64,000 bases of DNA from Ceratobasidium sp. AG-K (Eukaryota; Basidiomycota; Agaricomycetes; Cantharellales; Ceratobasidiaceae). A program made the translations under genes and the position numbers. The notes below the pieces were generated by a model that made no database searches, was not told the DNA's origin, and saw only the letters and a list, made by a program, of their open reading frames with translations. Where the stretch lies: the NCBI GenBank assembly GCA_037039685.1, contig JAWNGF010000001.1, forward strand, positions 4,464,001 to 4,528,000. The letters run 5' to 3'. Shown here in pieces: positions 1-12,200 of the stretch (position 1 is its first letter; the number at the start of each line of letters is the position of its first letter).

Positions 1-141
1 AAGCCCTGCCGGTTTCGGAACCGAAATTGCTTCCTTGAACCTTGATGTGATGAGAAACCATGTGCTCCGATAAAAACATTTGTCAGATGAGTACATATTT
101 AGCTACGCTGCACCGGGCGCTTCCTCTCTGCTGCGCCCGCC

Positions 142-3100
142 ATGAGCCAAGTCGTGCTCTCGGAGACGGTGCTGGCTGCACCAAAGTCAAAATTAGCGCA
201 TTCGCTACTCATACCCGCTGCCTGTGCAGTCGTCTCCATCGTCTTGTTTATTCTCCATATCATTCTTGCTGCCGGTCCCGTCAAACGCTACATTGCCAGA
301 TTACGCGGCCAACCGGCTGTCGAGGAGGATGCACCCCCTCAACCTGTCGTAAGACAACATACCGGTTTCTTTCCCGATCTACGTTCCCATATCAAAGCAC
401 ATGGCGGAGGTGCCATATTCGCATGGAAGACGCTCAGGTTGTTGGCCTGCACAGCTCTCACCGCGCTCACTATTGCGGCCATCGTTTCCATCAACGAGGG
501 GCATAAAACTATTGGTGCACAGGACGTCGATGACGTCGACGCTATGAGCAAATGGCACAAAAAGCACAAGAAACACAAGAAACGTGACCGATGGTTCAGC
601 ACTGCTGAGTGGATCGAAATTTCCTTGTGCCTCTTTTACGTGAGTCGATGCGTCCATTAGCCGATTCATTTCGCTAATCTAATCATAGACGTATACCACA
701 CTTCTTGCTATTTTCGCTCTCACACTCGGCCCGAAACTGCGAGCCGTCGCAAATTTCCATCTCGTCTCGTTGCTGCTTATCGCGCTCGGAGTCTACGCGT
801 GGCGCGACTTGTACCCACTTGCGACGTTTGAACTTCACCCGGCAGATGCTGCTGGTGGATGGCTAACATGGTCTCGTATCGGTGTACTCACGTTCGCCGG
901 TGTTGTTGTTCCGCTGTGCATCCCTAGGCCTTATGTCCCACTGGATCCGAACGTGAGTTTATTACTCAAATTTACCGGGTCGGAGCTAATATTTCGTATA
1001 GAATCCCAGCACACCTAATCCCGAGCAAACTACCCCGCTCATTTCCCTTCTGCTATTCAGCTTCCTCGACCCCATCATCTGGACCGCCTACCGTTCGCCG
1101 AAGCTCGAGTATGACCAGCTCCCAGCGCTTGCGGACTATGACCGTGCCTCGCATCTCAAAGCTCGCAGCTTTGACAAGATCGACCCTCTCCGTCACAAGA
1201 AGGGTAGGCATCTGTTCTGGGGCCTGATGCAAGTATTTTGGAGGGAGTATACAATCATGGCGATAATGCTTACCATCAAGGTTAGTTCTATGGCAGTGTC
1301 GCACGAGTTGGTATTGACCGGGCGGGAATCAGGCGTTCATGGAGTTTGCTGGACCGATCGGTATTCGGTACCTGTTGTTGTATCTGCAGAATCCCGACGA
1401 GCCTGGGTTCATTCGCCCGTGGGTGTGGATCCTTTGGTTGTTCCTCGGACCTGTGTTCGGTTCCATCGCGATGCAATGGTACATCTTCATTACCGTGAGT
1501 TCCTGTTTGGTCTTGCCCGATAGTCATGGACTGAGTTTTGTATGGGTAGACCGGCTCACTCGTGCGCGCGGAAGGCATGCTCACTCAGATAATCTTCGAA
1601 CACTCGCTCCGTATCCGTATGGTTGCCGAGGTAGCTAGCTCTGGCAGCAAAACGCCTAAAACTGCTACCCTGGCGAGGCCGCGAGCGTGGCAGGAAGTGA
1701 GCAAACAGCCGTCAATACCAGTCCCGTCGAGGGAGGAGAGGCCGATAGCACGGGCCACACCGCCGAGGGAAGCAACGGGCAGACTCTTGTTGCGAGCACT
1801 TCGTCGGTCAAAAGTAAAGACAAGAAAGCGGAAGACAAGGATAAGAAGGATGGGGACAGCGACAGTTCTAACCTGGTTGGAAAGATCAACAACCTGATGT
1901 CGACTGTAAGTTTATATTCTTGGATTTTGCGACGTGTCTAACTCGTCAAATAATTCATTAGGACTTGGGTAACATTACTGAGGGCCGAGATTTCCTGTTT
2001 ATTATCCTCTACGCCCCAGTGCAAATCGTTATCAGTATCTGGTTCCTGTACAAAATTCTTGGTTGGAGGTTGGTGCCATCATTGTCTCTGCTCGGAAAAT
2101 GGCTGACTGGATCGCGATGATTAGTGCTGTGATTGGTATGGGTGCCATGCTTTTGACCTTCCCTATTCCTGGTGTGGTTGCCCAAAAGGTCAACAGCGTT
2201 CAGACTGAACGGATGAAGAAGGCAAGTGCTTTCTAGATTTATTTCGGTTCTAGCTGACATTGGCGTCAACCCCTAGACTGACGCACGAGTCCAAACCGTT
2301 ACGGAATGTGAGTGTGCTAGTAAATGTATGAGTCGGCTCTAACTCGGTGATAGCCATGAACGTCATCCGAATGATCAAGCTGTTTGGCTGGGAGAAGAAA
2401 GTCAAGGCACAGGTCGAAGAGAAGCGAGAGGAGGAGCTGCTGTGGTACAAGAAGAGGCAATTCCTCGGGCTGGCCAACATGAATCTCAAGTATGTCTATG
2501 GGTTACACTGTTCGGAACGCAACTAACATCTACATGTGCTGTGTAGTTACGTCCTTCCGCTTTTGGTCATGCTCGTCACATTTGCTTCACACACGCTCTG
2601 GCTCAAGAAGCCCCTCGATGCCTCGGTTGTATTCTCGTCTATCGGAGTGTTTGATGTCTTGCGCAACCAGCTGTTTATGCTGTTCTGGATGATCCCAATG
2701 TCAATCCAAGCCAAGGTATCACTGGAGCGCACCAACGAGTTCCTGAACAAGGTGAGCCCACTTCCAGTTTATTCCCCTAAGACGTAACACTCAGTTACCA
2801 CTTTCATGTAGACCGAGCTGCTCGACGTCTACACCGAGAAAGATACACCCGCAATTATCGAGCCCAACCCACTATCGTCCGATGCCATCGGTTTCCGCAA
2901 TGCCACCTTTACCTGGACTCGTCAAGTGCCCGGCACTCCTACCCCCTCACGCCGTAATTTCCGTTTGCACATTGACGAAGAACTTCTGTTCCGCCGCGGC
3001 AAGATTAACATGATTGTTGGACCCACTGGATGCGGAAAGACGAGTTTGCTGATGGCACTTCTTGGGTGAGTTGTTGACCTGTTTGATATAAGCAGGGGCT

Positions 3101-6100
3101 AAGTTCGCGCACAGCGAGATGCATTTCGCACCTAGCACTCCGGATTCCTGGTTCTCGCTTCCCCGAGCGGGAGGCGTCGCCTATGCTGCCCAGGAGGCAT
3201 GGGTCCAGAACGAGACTATCCGCGAGAACATCTTGTTTGGTGCCGAGTACGACGAGGAACGCTACAAGCAGGGTAGGTGTTTCGGCCATATCATCCCATC
3301 AGTAACTGATGGGTAGGTGTTAGTTATCTCCCAGTGCGCACTCGAGCGAGACTTGACTCTGTTTGACGCCGGCGATCAGACCGAGGTCGGTGAGAAGGGA
3401 ATGACGCTCAGCGGTGGTCAGAAGGCTCGTGTGTCGCTTGCTCGTGCGATCTACTCCAAGGCGGAGATTATCATTCTGGACGATGTGCTGTCTGCACTGG
3501 ATGTGCACACGTCTCGGTGGATTGTGGACCACTGCTTCCGGGGAGATCTTGTTGCAGGTCGGACGATGCTGATTGTGGTAAGTTGGGTTCGTAAGCTCAT
3601 ATGGAATTTGAGCTTAGCAACCCTTTCAGACTCACAATGTGGCTATGGTCAGCGAGGTAGCGGACTTCGTCGTTTCTCTCGGTACCGATGGACGTGTGGT
3701 CAGCCAAGGTGGTGTTGACGAAGCTTACAAGTCGAACCCCAAGCTCAAGGCCGAGGCTGACAAGGACCAGGAGCTCGAGCGCAAGGGCGAGCAGGTGATC
3801 GACGAGAGCAACCCAGCCGACGGGAAACCACAGGACGCAGTGAAGAAATCGGACGGAAAGCTGACGGTCGCCGAAGAGGTTGCAGAAGGACATGTGGGTT
3901 GGCCTGCACTGAAGCTATTCCTAGTCGCTTTGGGCGGTGTAGGATTCTGGTTGATCTATATTGCTGGGTTCGTCCTGGCTGATATGGCGGTGCTGTTGCA
4001 GACGTACTGGCTTGGGTGAGTCGCATACATTTGGGTTTGTGGGGTTCATGAACTGACAGTGAGACAGTATTTGGGCCCGCGCGTACGAGGGTAATGATCA
4101 CCCTGAACGAGTGGATGTGCCGTTGTGAGTGTGTTTCGTGGGGTACTTTGGCATTTTCCTAACTTTCCTCCTAGCTACCTGGGTATTTATGGTGCCGTGT
4201 GCCTCATCGGAATGGTGCTGTATACTGTAGCGTTCATTGTGCATGTGTTCGGGTCAATCCGTGCGTCTCGTCGGATTCACGACCGCCTGGTGCAAGCTGT
4301 ACTGGGTGCGCCCTTGCGCTGGTTGGACTCAACTCCCATCGGACGAGTTATCGCGAGGTTTACGCAAGATATTCGGTGAGCAGTGTTGATCCAGCGTGGG
4401 AAACCTTGACATTGACGAGTGTCAGATGCGTGGATGGCTCGATACCTAACGAGTTGCAAAGTCTGGTCGATCTAACCATCCAGCTGCTTACCCGTTTTAT
4501 TGCAGTCATTGTCTTCTCGTGAGTGGCCGCATGATAGCACGAGCAACCTATGAAATGCTAAGATTCATGCTAGCCCTATTTTCACGTTCCCTGGTGCTTT
4601 GGTCTTCATCGTCGGTATCTGGGTCGGCCAAATCTATATCGCTGCGCAATTATCGGTCAAGCGGGAAATGTCCAACGCTCGCTCCCCGCTTTTCAGTCAT
4701 TTCGGAGCCGCGTTGCATGGGATCACCTCCATTCGTGCATATGGCGCGCAGGATCAGTTCAAGAACGAAGCACTGAAGCGCATTGACAAGTACACGAGGG
4801 CAGCAAGGACATTCTATAACTTGAACGTAAGTCACTACCAAAGTTTTGGTAGACGGACCCAACCTGATTGTGATTGATGGTGTAGCGCTGGATTTGTATT
4901 CGCATGGACGCAGTTGGAGGAGCATTTGCGGCTGGTCTTGCAGCATACTTGGTGTTCTACCGCACATCGGTTGACGCGAGCGATACCGGTTTCTCACTCA
5001 ACATGGCTGTTGGGTTCTCTGGAGGTATTCTTTGGGTAAGTCTATTCGTGTCACGCTGCATTGTCAGCCTGCTAACCCGACGACTGGTAGTGGGTACGTA
5101 TTCTGAACGAGTTCGAGGTCCAAGGCAACAGCCTCGAGCGTATCCAAGATTACGTCGAGATAGAGCAAGAGCCCGAGGCCGTTCCCGAGAAGGTTCCTCC
5201 CGCCTACTGGCCCGCGTCTGGAAACATCGTGGTCGAGAACCTGACCGCACGCTACTCGAACGACGGACCTGCTGTGCTGCACAACATCTCGTTCGAGATC
5301 AAGAGCGGAGAGCGTGTCGGCGTCGTTGGCAGGACCGGCAGTGGGAAGAGCTCGCTGACGCTGTCGCTGCTTCGCATGATCCCGATCGAGGGAAACGTGT
5401 ACTACGAGTGAGTCTCGGACCACAAGTGATCAGATGATCGAACTGACCCGTATACAGCGGACGACCAACTCATGCGATCAACCTCGACGCTCTGCGGTCT
5501 AACATCACCATCATCCCGCAGCAGCCAGAGCTGATGAGCGGCACGGTGCGACAGAACCTGGATCCGTTCGACGAGTACGACGACGCTGTGCTGAATGCTG
5601 CCCTTCGGTCGGCTGGACTGGACACGGTGCAGTCTGAAGAGGACGAGGGGTATATCGGACTGGACTCGGGTGTGAGCGCTGGCGGCAGCAACTTCTCTCT
5701 TGGTCAGCGACAGATTCTTGCGCTTGCACGTGCGATCGTGCGCAGGAGCAAGGTGCTGATACTTGACGAAGCGACTGCTGCAATCGGTAAGAGCCCAGTC
5801 GGAATAAACGCAAAGATGTATTGATCGGTGACTGTGGTACACAGACTACAACACCGACACGGCAATCCAAAAGTCGATCCGGACAGAACTGAACGACCTG
5901 ACGCTGATCATCGTGGCACACCGTCTGCAAACGATCTGCGATGCTGACAAGGTATGAGAGTGATATACAAGGAGATGTGCAAGTTGTTGAGTGAGATGGG
6001 TAGATCATGGTGCTGGAAGCGGGCAAGATCATCGAGTTCGACTCACCTGCCGCGCTGCTGCAGAAGGAAGGAGGAGCGTTCAAGTCGCTGGTGGATGAAA

Positions 6101-6150
6101 GCGGAGACAGGGATGCGCTGTATGCGATGGCGAAAGGCCAGGAGAAATAG
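142..6150 (+). CDS. ABC transporter, ABCC/MRP type (copy 1), multi-exon
   Basis: This is a full-length ABCC-type pump expected to move organic anions, conjugates or xenobiotics across the plasma or vacuolar membrane; the substrate is unknown. The first exon starts at the ATG at 142 and encodes an N-terminal hydrophobic segment (TMD0-like) with a Lys/His-rich loop (KWHKKHKKHKK). NBD1 has Walker A GPTGCGKT (about 3020-3043), the signature LSGGQ (about 3405-3420) and Walker B IIILDD. NBD2 has Walker A GRTGSGKSS (about 5328-5352), a degenerate signature SLGQRQ and Walker B LILDEAT. The order is TMD0-TMD1-NBD1-TMD2-NBD2, interrupted by about twenty short introns; the stop is TAG at 6148-6150. The asymmetry between the two nucleotide-binding sites is typical of ABCC proteins. 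The paralog at 9204-15324 has the same architecture. The family call is firm; a YBT1/bile-acid-like or drug-pump role is only inferred. Confidence 0.9.
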
Positions 6151-7497
6151 AGTATGGTGAAGATTGGACTGAGTTGGTGATGTATTTATGATACGGAAAA
6201 TTTGATCACACTTTGGTTTTCGCAAGGTTGTCTGCTGCGAATCTATATGGATAGCCCTAGAGCGTACCTCCTGGAGCTTATTGCGGTATCACCGAGCACA
6301 AATGCCGTCGCTGTATGGGTATGGGGGTAGTCCGTATTGTCGGACAGAATCATACTGGAGCGCTCCTGCAAAGGGAACGAGACTATATTCAAACAATCAT
6401 GAGTGGTGTGTCAAACCGGCTTGAGCCACACAAATGCTGCGCATAGACTGAGACCACACGACTTCAACCGAACCCTCGAACACTCATGGATATAGTAGCA
6501 TTGCCCTGTCGCATCGTTTCGGTTATAGTGCATAGTTTCGTCTGCATATATGCGCATCGCGAGACCAGGAGTACGTGGGCGACGACCCCTCAAACAAAAC
6601 TTCGTGCTTCGACAATCTTTCGGACGGATTAGATTGACTCTGCGAACGAACATCACATTTCGGCGCGGCAACAAACACGTAGCTCCTTTCACCATTTTTA
6701 GGGTATTAGTGATCTGCTCAAGTCGTATCTAATCATGTGCCAATTTATCCGAACAAGCTTGGCCCTTCGGGCTATTCTTGCCTCTGGCCTTAACCTGATC
6801 GAGGTACCCTGCTCGGGGATGCATTATTAGTACGGTATGCTATGTGCCGGTTTAAACACCTTCCCCTGTTCCGATAAAATCCTCCAGTTGTAACGCATGG
6901 CATTGAACACGCGCGAACGCAGTGTCCAATCCTGACGCATAATCACATCTACCGGGGGCGCGTTGTTGCGAATGCCGTGTAGGGATATGCTAGACGATCG
7001 ATTAGTACCCGGGACGACTGTTGTTAAACCTCGTCCGGCAATGGGCCATATATTTCTAGATCTACTTACCACATATGCGCTCCGAATAACTAGCAATTAC
7101 CCGATGCTGGCCAAGGCACTTCAGGCGCACCTTAATCCTAGCAAACACTATTACATCTGTCGGTTAGCGCGACTGTTCTCCAGTAGCCGTTCAAGGCTGA
7201 GCGTTACCGTGACTGGGTTTTATTGTTTAGACTTGAATTTTCTGATATAAAAGCTGAACTTCTGGATACAGCACGTCCAGATCTCCAGGACTCAGCACTT
7301 TTGTACGCCAACCTCCTCTGGAATCCTGCTTGCTTGCGGCTAATTCTTACGCAGAATACCCAAAAGCCTTTCAAGCTATTGTTTCAAGAGGTTCTCAGAC
7401 TTCAGCCAGCATTTATTCATCCGTACAATTGTGCGACATTCTTTTTTTGTGTCCTTCGTGAGCTGACCATTTTGACCCTACAATTGACAACCCTGCA
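6151..7497. other. Intergenic region, no gene recognised
   Basis: This stretch holds the 3' flank of ABC copy 1 and the 5' flank of the lectin gene. Short open frames lack splice logic and recognisable motifs. A pyrimidine-rich run at about 7440-7450 lies about 50 nt upstream of the lectin ATG, as is common in fungal promoters. Confidence 0.5.
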
Positions 7498-8328
7498 ATG
7501 TCGGGTGGCATTTTCAATACTACGGAGATTCGAACAGACCATGAGCCCCAAGCAGAGAACTACCAAACGGTTATAACCCACTTCCCCGCGTGGCGTATGC
7601 CCATCGGCATCAACTACATGCATATCGCGAAAGCGGGCGGCCCTCGTATCCGTGCTCACGTCAACAATGTTGCACCTGCGGACAGCAACTACGCCAATTT
7701 CAGGGCAGATGTCCATCTCAATGCACCCAATGGGGCTCAACTCTTTGCTGCTGGTTGCAGCTGGCTCGATGTGTCGATCCACGACATAGACTTTCAGTTT
7801 GGAAGTATCCGGGGTATGCGTCTGTCGCAAGCAGAGGAAGAGAAAGTCGTGGATGTTACGTTCAAAAAGCCTTACACAGAAATCCCTGAGGTTATCATCT
7901 GGTTCACCGAGATTGAAATAGACGGAGAAAACGACTCACGCCTTCAAGCCTATGCCAGTGATACTACGACCACCGGATTCACGCTGCACCTCCTTACGGG
8001 GGACCAAGCTACTGTTAAAGGCTCAGTATCCTGGATTGCAGTACCTACCAACCGTCCCAATATCATGTCGGGCCAATTCAATACAACTGACGAATTTCCC
8101 GAACCACAAGGCAAGTTCACCCAAGACATCACTTTCAAACGTACCTTCCAGAAGGTTCCAAAGGTGATTCTGGCCTTGAACTCGGTCAGTATCTCAAAAA
8201 AATACGACTTGAAAATCGCTGCAACTGCCATGAATGTTGCTGCCGAGGGAATGTCATTGGAGGTCGACTCATTGGGTGACGAGGTTGTTGCTGCCGGGGT
8301 CGGATGGATCGCCATCGAGGGATTCTAA
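7498..8328 (+). CDS. H-type lectin protein with three tandem modules
   Basis: This intronless gene encodes 276 residues without a signal peptide, so it is probably cytosolic. The sequence divides into three related modules, each ending in a G-x-SW-like strand: residues about 2-90 (IFNTTEIRTD ... GCSWLDV), about 98-183 (FKKPYTEIPEVIIWF ... VSWIAVP) and about 188-276 (GQFNTTDEF ... RTFQKVPKVILALNSV ... VGWIAIEGF). The 'F..VP.VI' core followed by a long beta-rich segment is the H-type (Helix pomatia agglutinin-like, GalNAc-binding) lectin fold. Fungal cytoplasmic lectins of this sort are often linked to defence against grazers, but that role is inference. The gene sits between two tandem ABC paralogs. 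The start is the first ATG, and no introns are needed, unlike all its neighbours. Confidence 0.8.
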   Translation: MSGGIFNTTEIRTDHEPQAENYQTVITHFPAWRMPIGINYMHIAKAGGPRIRAHVNNVAPADSNYANFRADVHLNAPNGAQLFAAGCSWLDVSIHDIDFQFGSIRGMRLSQAEEEKVVDVTFKKPYTEIPEVIIWFTEIEIDGENDSRLQAYASDTTTTGFTLHLLTGDQATVKGSVSWIAVPTNRPNIMSGQFNTTDEFPEPQGKFTQDITFKRTFQKVPKVILALNSVSISKKYDLKIAATAMNVAAEGMSLEVDSLGDEVVAAGVGWIAIEGF

Positions 8329-9203
8329 GGGTGCATATTACAGGTATGTCACTGCGATTAACTACTGTACTATGCCACACTTAGCCGTTATTAATCCGGT
8401 GTAGAAGGCTTTAGTCAACGGCCAAAGTCCTAGTTTTATAGCCCATCTGGCGGTAAACGGCAGCGCATGTCGATCATAGTTTTATTCTATAATGTCTCTT
8501 TTTAATGCCATCGCCGGTATCCCTCAAGCAAATCCGATGGATCTCCCTTGGGCTCGTAAGCACCAATTTTCTTATCCAAGCGAGCACGCAGGAGCAAATC
8601 GGCGTTAACAAGCGCCGGAGGATTTTGGTGACGCCCATCAAGATCAAATCGCATCCAATGGCAGTGTTGATGGCCGTTGTCTATGCGCATGCGGATTGGC
8701 TTGGATCTTATCCACGGCAGACGCTGTGCTAAATCTAGTGCATCCCGACATCTGTTTCTATATTTCAGCCCGGATACCAGGCCGATAGGGTTGGCAGCTA
8801 TCGTCGTTCTGGTGCATAAGCGAGTATCTCACATGAACAAATGGCCCTGCCTTGATACATCCTTGGGCCAGCAAGGCATTATGAGCCCAGGGAGGAATGC
8901 CTACTAGGCCTGCGTATCAGAGTTAAAGCAATCAAAGGAGTGGCGTGCTGGAATGATTTCGAATCAACCAATTTATATATATCGGACATAACCAAGAACG
9001 TAGCAGAAGAAAAGCACGATGTGACGGTATCCACGCGCTGCTCTAGGAAGTCTGCATGTGTGCTGTGGGCGCTTACTTTGGGGAAGTTTGTGCGGCCCGA
9101 TAGGCACCATGGCTCCCCTTTATAACCGCACGTACGATGAACCTGGTTTGTTTCAAGAAGGATCGTAGTCTCATACGCTCATACCTCGCCAATTACAACA
9201 TAA
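8329..9203. other. Intergenic region, no gene recognised
   Basis: It separates the lectin stop from the start of ABC copy 2. No conserved motif, tRNA or repeat was seen; it presumably contains the promoter of the downstream transporter. Confidence 0.5.
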
Positions 9204-12200
9204 ATGGACCTGGTTTTTGCTAAGTCGGGAACCGGGCCACTGTCCCACTTTGCTCTCTGGATACCTGTCGCATGCATTGTCACTTCTGTTATCTCCATTC
9301 TGGCCCACATGCTTCTAGCTGCGAACCGGGCGCGACAGGAAATCCCCACGCTGTGTGGAATACCGCCGAGCTCGCCCCCTACTGATGATTCCCGCGTTGG
9401 CTATCACTCGACCGCGCGACAGTCGGTCACTCCAAGTTTACGCTCTCTGGCGGACTCACGCGGTGGGACTGTCGTATTTTTGTGGAATGGATTGAGATTT
9501 CTCGCCTGTCTCGCCCTAACTGCTCTCAGCGCTCTCATCGTCATGTTAGTTGATGGGGCCGACACTGCTGTCGAAGTCCCGTTACTAAGTATCCATCCTC
9601 TCGGCAAGCATCCACTAGATAGACATGATGAACGTGCCAGCTTAAACGGTTCCGCCACTCGTAATAAAATTGAGCTCACTTGGTGCATATTCTATGTATG
9701 TCGCCAACTACTCACTCTCAAAGGCAGTCAGCTGAAAAAGAATTTAGGCGTACGCTTCAGTTTTAGCAGCCTCGACGCTCACTGTGATGCCTCGCACACA
9801 AGGAGTCGCAAGTAATCATCTAGTGCTTCTATTGCTTGTTGCAATTGTCATCAGTTCATGGCGGGAGTTGTTTCCGCTTGCGACTTTCGAAATCCAATTA
9901 GCCAGCCCTATCACTACATGGCTCGCGTGGTCCCGTCTTTGCGTCCTCGCATTTGCAGCCGTTCTTGTACCTATTTGCATTCCAAGGCCCTTTACACCAG
10001 TGGACCCCAAGGTAGGCCACCACTATTTCGTGTATGACGCCTTGCACTAACGGAAGGTGACAGGAAACTGACGTACCTAATCCCGAACAAATTGCTCCTC
10101 TCATTTCGTTATTATTCTACGACTTTGTCACTCCGCTCATTTGGACAGCATATCGCTCTCCGAAGATCGAATACGAGCAACTCCCCCCTTTGGCCGATTA
10201 TGATCGTGCCGCGTTCTTGAAGCAGCGTGGATTGCACAAGCTAGACCCTACGAAGCACACCAAACCACGCCATCTGTTGCAGGGTATAATGGCAGTGTTT
10301 TGGAGAGAATACTGCGTCATGACTGTGATGGTTATCGTCAAAGTATGTTTACGAGTCATCAAGTACAAGGGGAATCATTGACGGTTGAGAATACAGGTTT
10401 TGGCAGAGCTTGCAGGCCCGATCAGTATTCGATTCCTTTTACGGTGAGTCGGTTGATTTCTGGAATCAACTCTATTCGATAATCACCAACCCAAGGTATT
10501 TCGAGAACGGGCTCCAGCCAGGTGATATTCGACCCTGGTACGTAGGATGGACAATTAGGTCATGAGCGAGTTCTAATCTACCCCGAACAGGGTGTGGATT
10601 CTCTGGCTATTCCTCGGTCCGGTGGTTGGCGCCGTAGCCATGCAGCGGTACGTATTTACAACTGTAAGTGCCACCACTCCACGCCTCGCTGGCTCACTGG
10701 AACGCCCAATTAGACTGGAATGCTGGTGCGCTTGGAGGGAATGATTACTCAGCTTTTGTTCGAGCACTCGCTTCGCATCCGGCTGGCTAATCAGGACTCC
10801 AACCAAAAAGTCAGGAGATGAGAGTATGCTACCTAAGCAGCAGCAGCTAACTGTAAATCAAGGACAATGGCCAAGCGGAGCGCAAAGCGCCCAACTCAAA
10901 CTCAGTGGGAAAAATTTTCAACTTGATGTCTGTGGTATGTGGCCTCATTGGTGAGAACTTTGGCCTCGAGTATTGACATAGTCGCTAGGATTTGAACAAT
11001 ATCAGTGGCGACTTTCTATTCGTGCATCTGTTCGCTCCGTTAAGAATCGGACTTAACGTATATTTCTTGTATTGGATACTGGACTGGAGGTCGGCAACTA
11101 ATCGGTCCATTCGAGCCCCGCTTTTATCTGACCCGATATTGCCTAATTCAGCGCGCTTGTTGGTCTGTTCACCATGATTGTATTACTATTTATCCCCGGT
11201 AAAGTGGCCCATTTGATTCACAACACCCAAGTACAATGGGCAAAAAAGGCAAGTGTATGAACATATTGGACGCGCATATATTCCAATTAAAGCTGTGAGC
11301 AGACAGATACGAGGGTTCAATTCATCATCGAAAGTAAGCTTTGTTGGCAATCATTCATTTTCAGGAGTTTCAGTGGTTCTAACGCCTTTGGTTGATAGCA
11401 CTGAACGTTATCCGTACGATCAAACTCTTTGCTTGGGAGAGACGGATCAAGACACAATCGGAGAAGAGACGCGGAGACGAGCTTCGTTGGTATCAAAAGC
11501 GACAGTTCCTTGGACTCATTACAATGGACATCAAGTACTCATTCTAGGCTTTCAACCACGTACAGACTCTAACTTGCTCTTAGCTATGCACTACCGTTAA
11601 TTGTGATGGTCGTGACTTTTGCATCACACACGCTATGGTTCAAGAAGCCCTTGGGCGGTATGCGAAGCATTGCCGGTCGGCGCTATAACTAACGTACTTA
11701 CCTACCTCCTAGCATCGACTGTGTTTTCATCCATCACAGTATTTGATATTTTGCGCACCCAATTGCGTTTGCTATTCCTGCAGATCCCTTCGACTATGCA
11801 ATGGATAGTTTCACTGAATCGTACCAACAATTTTTTGACCAAGGCAAGTCCAATAGTTAACATATGCATACCATTAACCCCCCTGCTTTAGACCGAATTG
11901 CTCGACACTCACAAAGCCAGTAGTATTTCAGCACCTCCCAGTGCCTGCCTACCACCAGCTTCTATGATTGGACTCCGTAATGTGACTTTTACCTGGAGTC
12001 GGAGCATTCCGGACACTATCTCTACCTCGGGCCAGAACTTTAAGCTTCAGATTGAGGGGGAGCTTTTGTTCCGACCAGGAAGGGTTAATATGATTATTGG
12101 ACCTACCGGATGCGGAAAAACAAGCTTATTGATGGCACTGTTGGGGTGGGTTTCTGCTGTGTTATAAGTGGGTACGCTAACGATTCGGCCACGCAGAGAG

